64,000 nucleotides of DNA from Rachycentron canadum (Eukaryota > Chordata > Actinopteri > Carangiformes > Rachycentridae), in NCBI GenBank assembly GCA_038496675.1, contig CM076650.1, positions 26,474,564 through 26,538,563 of the forward strand, written 5' to 3'. Shown here piece by piece: positions 62,919-64,000 of the stretch; the first letter of the stretch is position 1; each line of letters starts with the position of its first letter. Position numbers and translations under genes: made by a program. A model generated the notes under the pieces. That model did not search any database, was not told where the DNA came from, and worked only from the letters and a program-made list of their open reading frames with translations.

Positions 62919-64000
62919 GTGGGCGGAGCATGTGTTGAAGCTGATATGAATGAGCTGTCTATGATACAGCTGTCCTCCTTTGTGTTCTGGGAAGGTGTAG
63001 GCTTATCGAGTTTTATGTGATCACCATCGGCACATACAGAACCAGAGTTTCACAATACGATTTAATATAATCAGCAAACTAGAACACTAGTAGTGATTCA
63101 CATGGCAGTGATGTAACAAAAGTGATGTGTATATCAAGGTGCAGTAGCTTTAGCAGCAGCAGCAGCAGTAGTAGTAGTAGCTTGCACCATCTGCTGTCAG
63201 ACCAGAGAAACACAAGGGTTACAAAATTATGAGAAAGTGAGATGTACCTAAACATGAATAGGTGACATGTATTGTTTTACTTTTATGAAAGATATATATA
63301 TATGTATATATGCTGTATACCTTATCACCCTGTTGAACCAATTCACACAAATTCTTCTGTTTCCATGGAGACGGTTTGTTTACTGGTTGTGATACCTGTT
63401 ATCACTTTACTGTTTTTTCTTGATTTGGTGCCAAGGTCTTTTCTGCAATGGTTTAACTGGCTTTAAGTGATTCCTTAAGTATAACACCAAAACAAGGGGA
63501 AAACTAGAAAGAGAAGACTTAAGGGGGTTTGGTGTAGCAGTTTTCATTACAAGGAAACCTTAACTCAGATGAAAGGTAACTAACTGAAGGTGTTTTGTAC
63601 AATGGTCCAATTGTTACCGATCATAAAGGAATCGGTGACACATCAGTAATGGGTTTCCACAGCCTAAAATTTTCAATTTTAGATTCATAGTATGTTGCTC
63701 TTTACCTTTTGCTAAAGATATGACCTCTGTTAATGGATGGTCTGTTTGCCTCTCACCTGTTAGCTGGGATAGGATCCAGTCTCCCACAACACTGAAGGAT
63801 AAAAGGAGGGAAATGTGTGGATGAATTTTGCTCTTTGGGGAGGCATATAATTTGAATTTTAGTTGATCACAGTGTTGACATCTGCCTGAAATTCAGAAAA
63901 ACTAAATGAACGTTTTCAAAATTTGCATTGGTGTTTATGGTCAAAGAAAGTAGAATCCATCCCCAGCCTCTTGACAATCTGATGTCTAGTATAATATAAG
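62919..64000 (+). other. Probable TRIM intron to the window end
   Basis: No SPRY-coding exon could be found on either strand here. It has a short (AGC)n/(AGT)n run at 63152-63180 and a common fish repeat phrase (gttagctgggataggatcca) at about 63761-63790. Otherwise nothing recognised. Confidence 0.55.

Overview
The window is nuclear DNA from a ray-finned fish, probably a percomorph-type teleost. The genes are split by GT-AG introns into exons of 27 bp to 1.7 kb, the spacers are AT-rich with long di-, tri- and tetranucleotide microsatellites, and there are decayed Tc1/mariner and L2/CR1-type elements plus short repeats familiar from many fish genomes. There are no operons, CRISPR arrays or RNA genes that I can support. 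All four genes I can support read on the + strand.

Layout. (1) 1-820: promoter-like DNA with opposed CCAAT boxes and a likely non-coding first exon. (2) 1571-6444: naf1, the H/ACA snoRNP assembly factor, 8 coding exons, 410 residues. (3) 9642-11802: a small type II membrane C-type lectin of 219 residues with a QPD (galactose-type) sugar-site motif; one splice acceptor has been duplicated together with a (CT)n tract. (4) 12203-26880: about 15 kb without a supported gene, rich in microsatellites. (5) 27149-45454: znf638 (matrin-type zinc finger and RRM nuclear protein), 24 coding exons, 1707 residues in my model, starting in a CpG-rich promoter. (6) 45670-57400: repeat-rich spacer. It has a degenerate ~150-bp repeat series, a truncated L2-type LINE, a deleted Tc1 element, a 565-bp inverted duplication, and Tc1 and SINE-like remnants. 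(7) 57915 to at least 62918: a TRIM E3 ubiquitin ligase (RING, B-box 2, coiled coil, PRY). Its SPRY end is not seen in the window.

The genes do not form a pathway: naf1 and znf638 are housekeeping nuclear RNA-related factors, while the lectin and the TRIM belong to families used in fish immunity. No wholly new system is evident. The most interesting items are the in-frame duplicated splice acceptor in the lectin, a dispersed element family carrying a variable number of 30-bp repeats (four copies here), the inverted LINE-tail duplication that resembles 3' transduction, the split of the classical 234-bp TRIM coiled-coil exon into 90 + 144 bp, and a charged single-helix segment in znf638. Exon boundaries were worked out by hand from splice consensus and reading phase; transcript data were not available.
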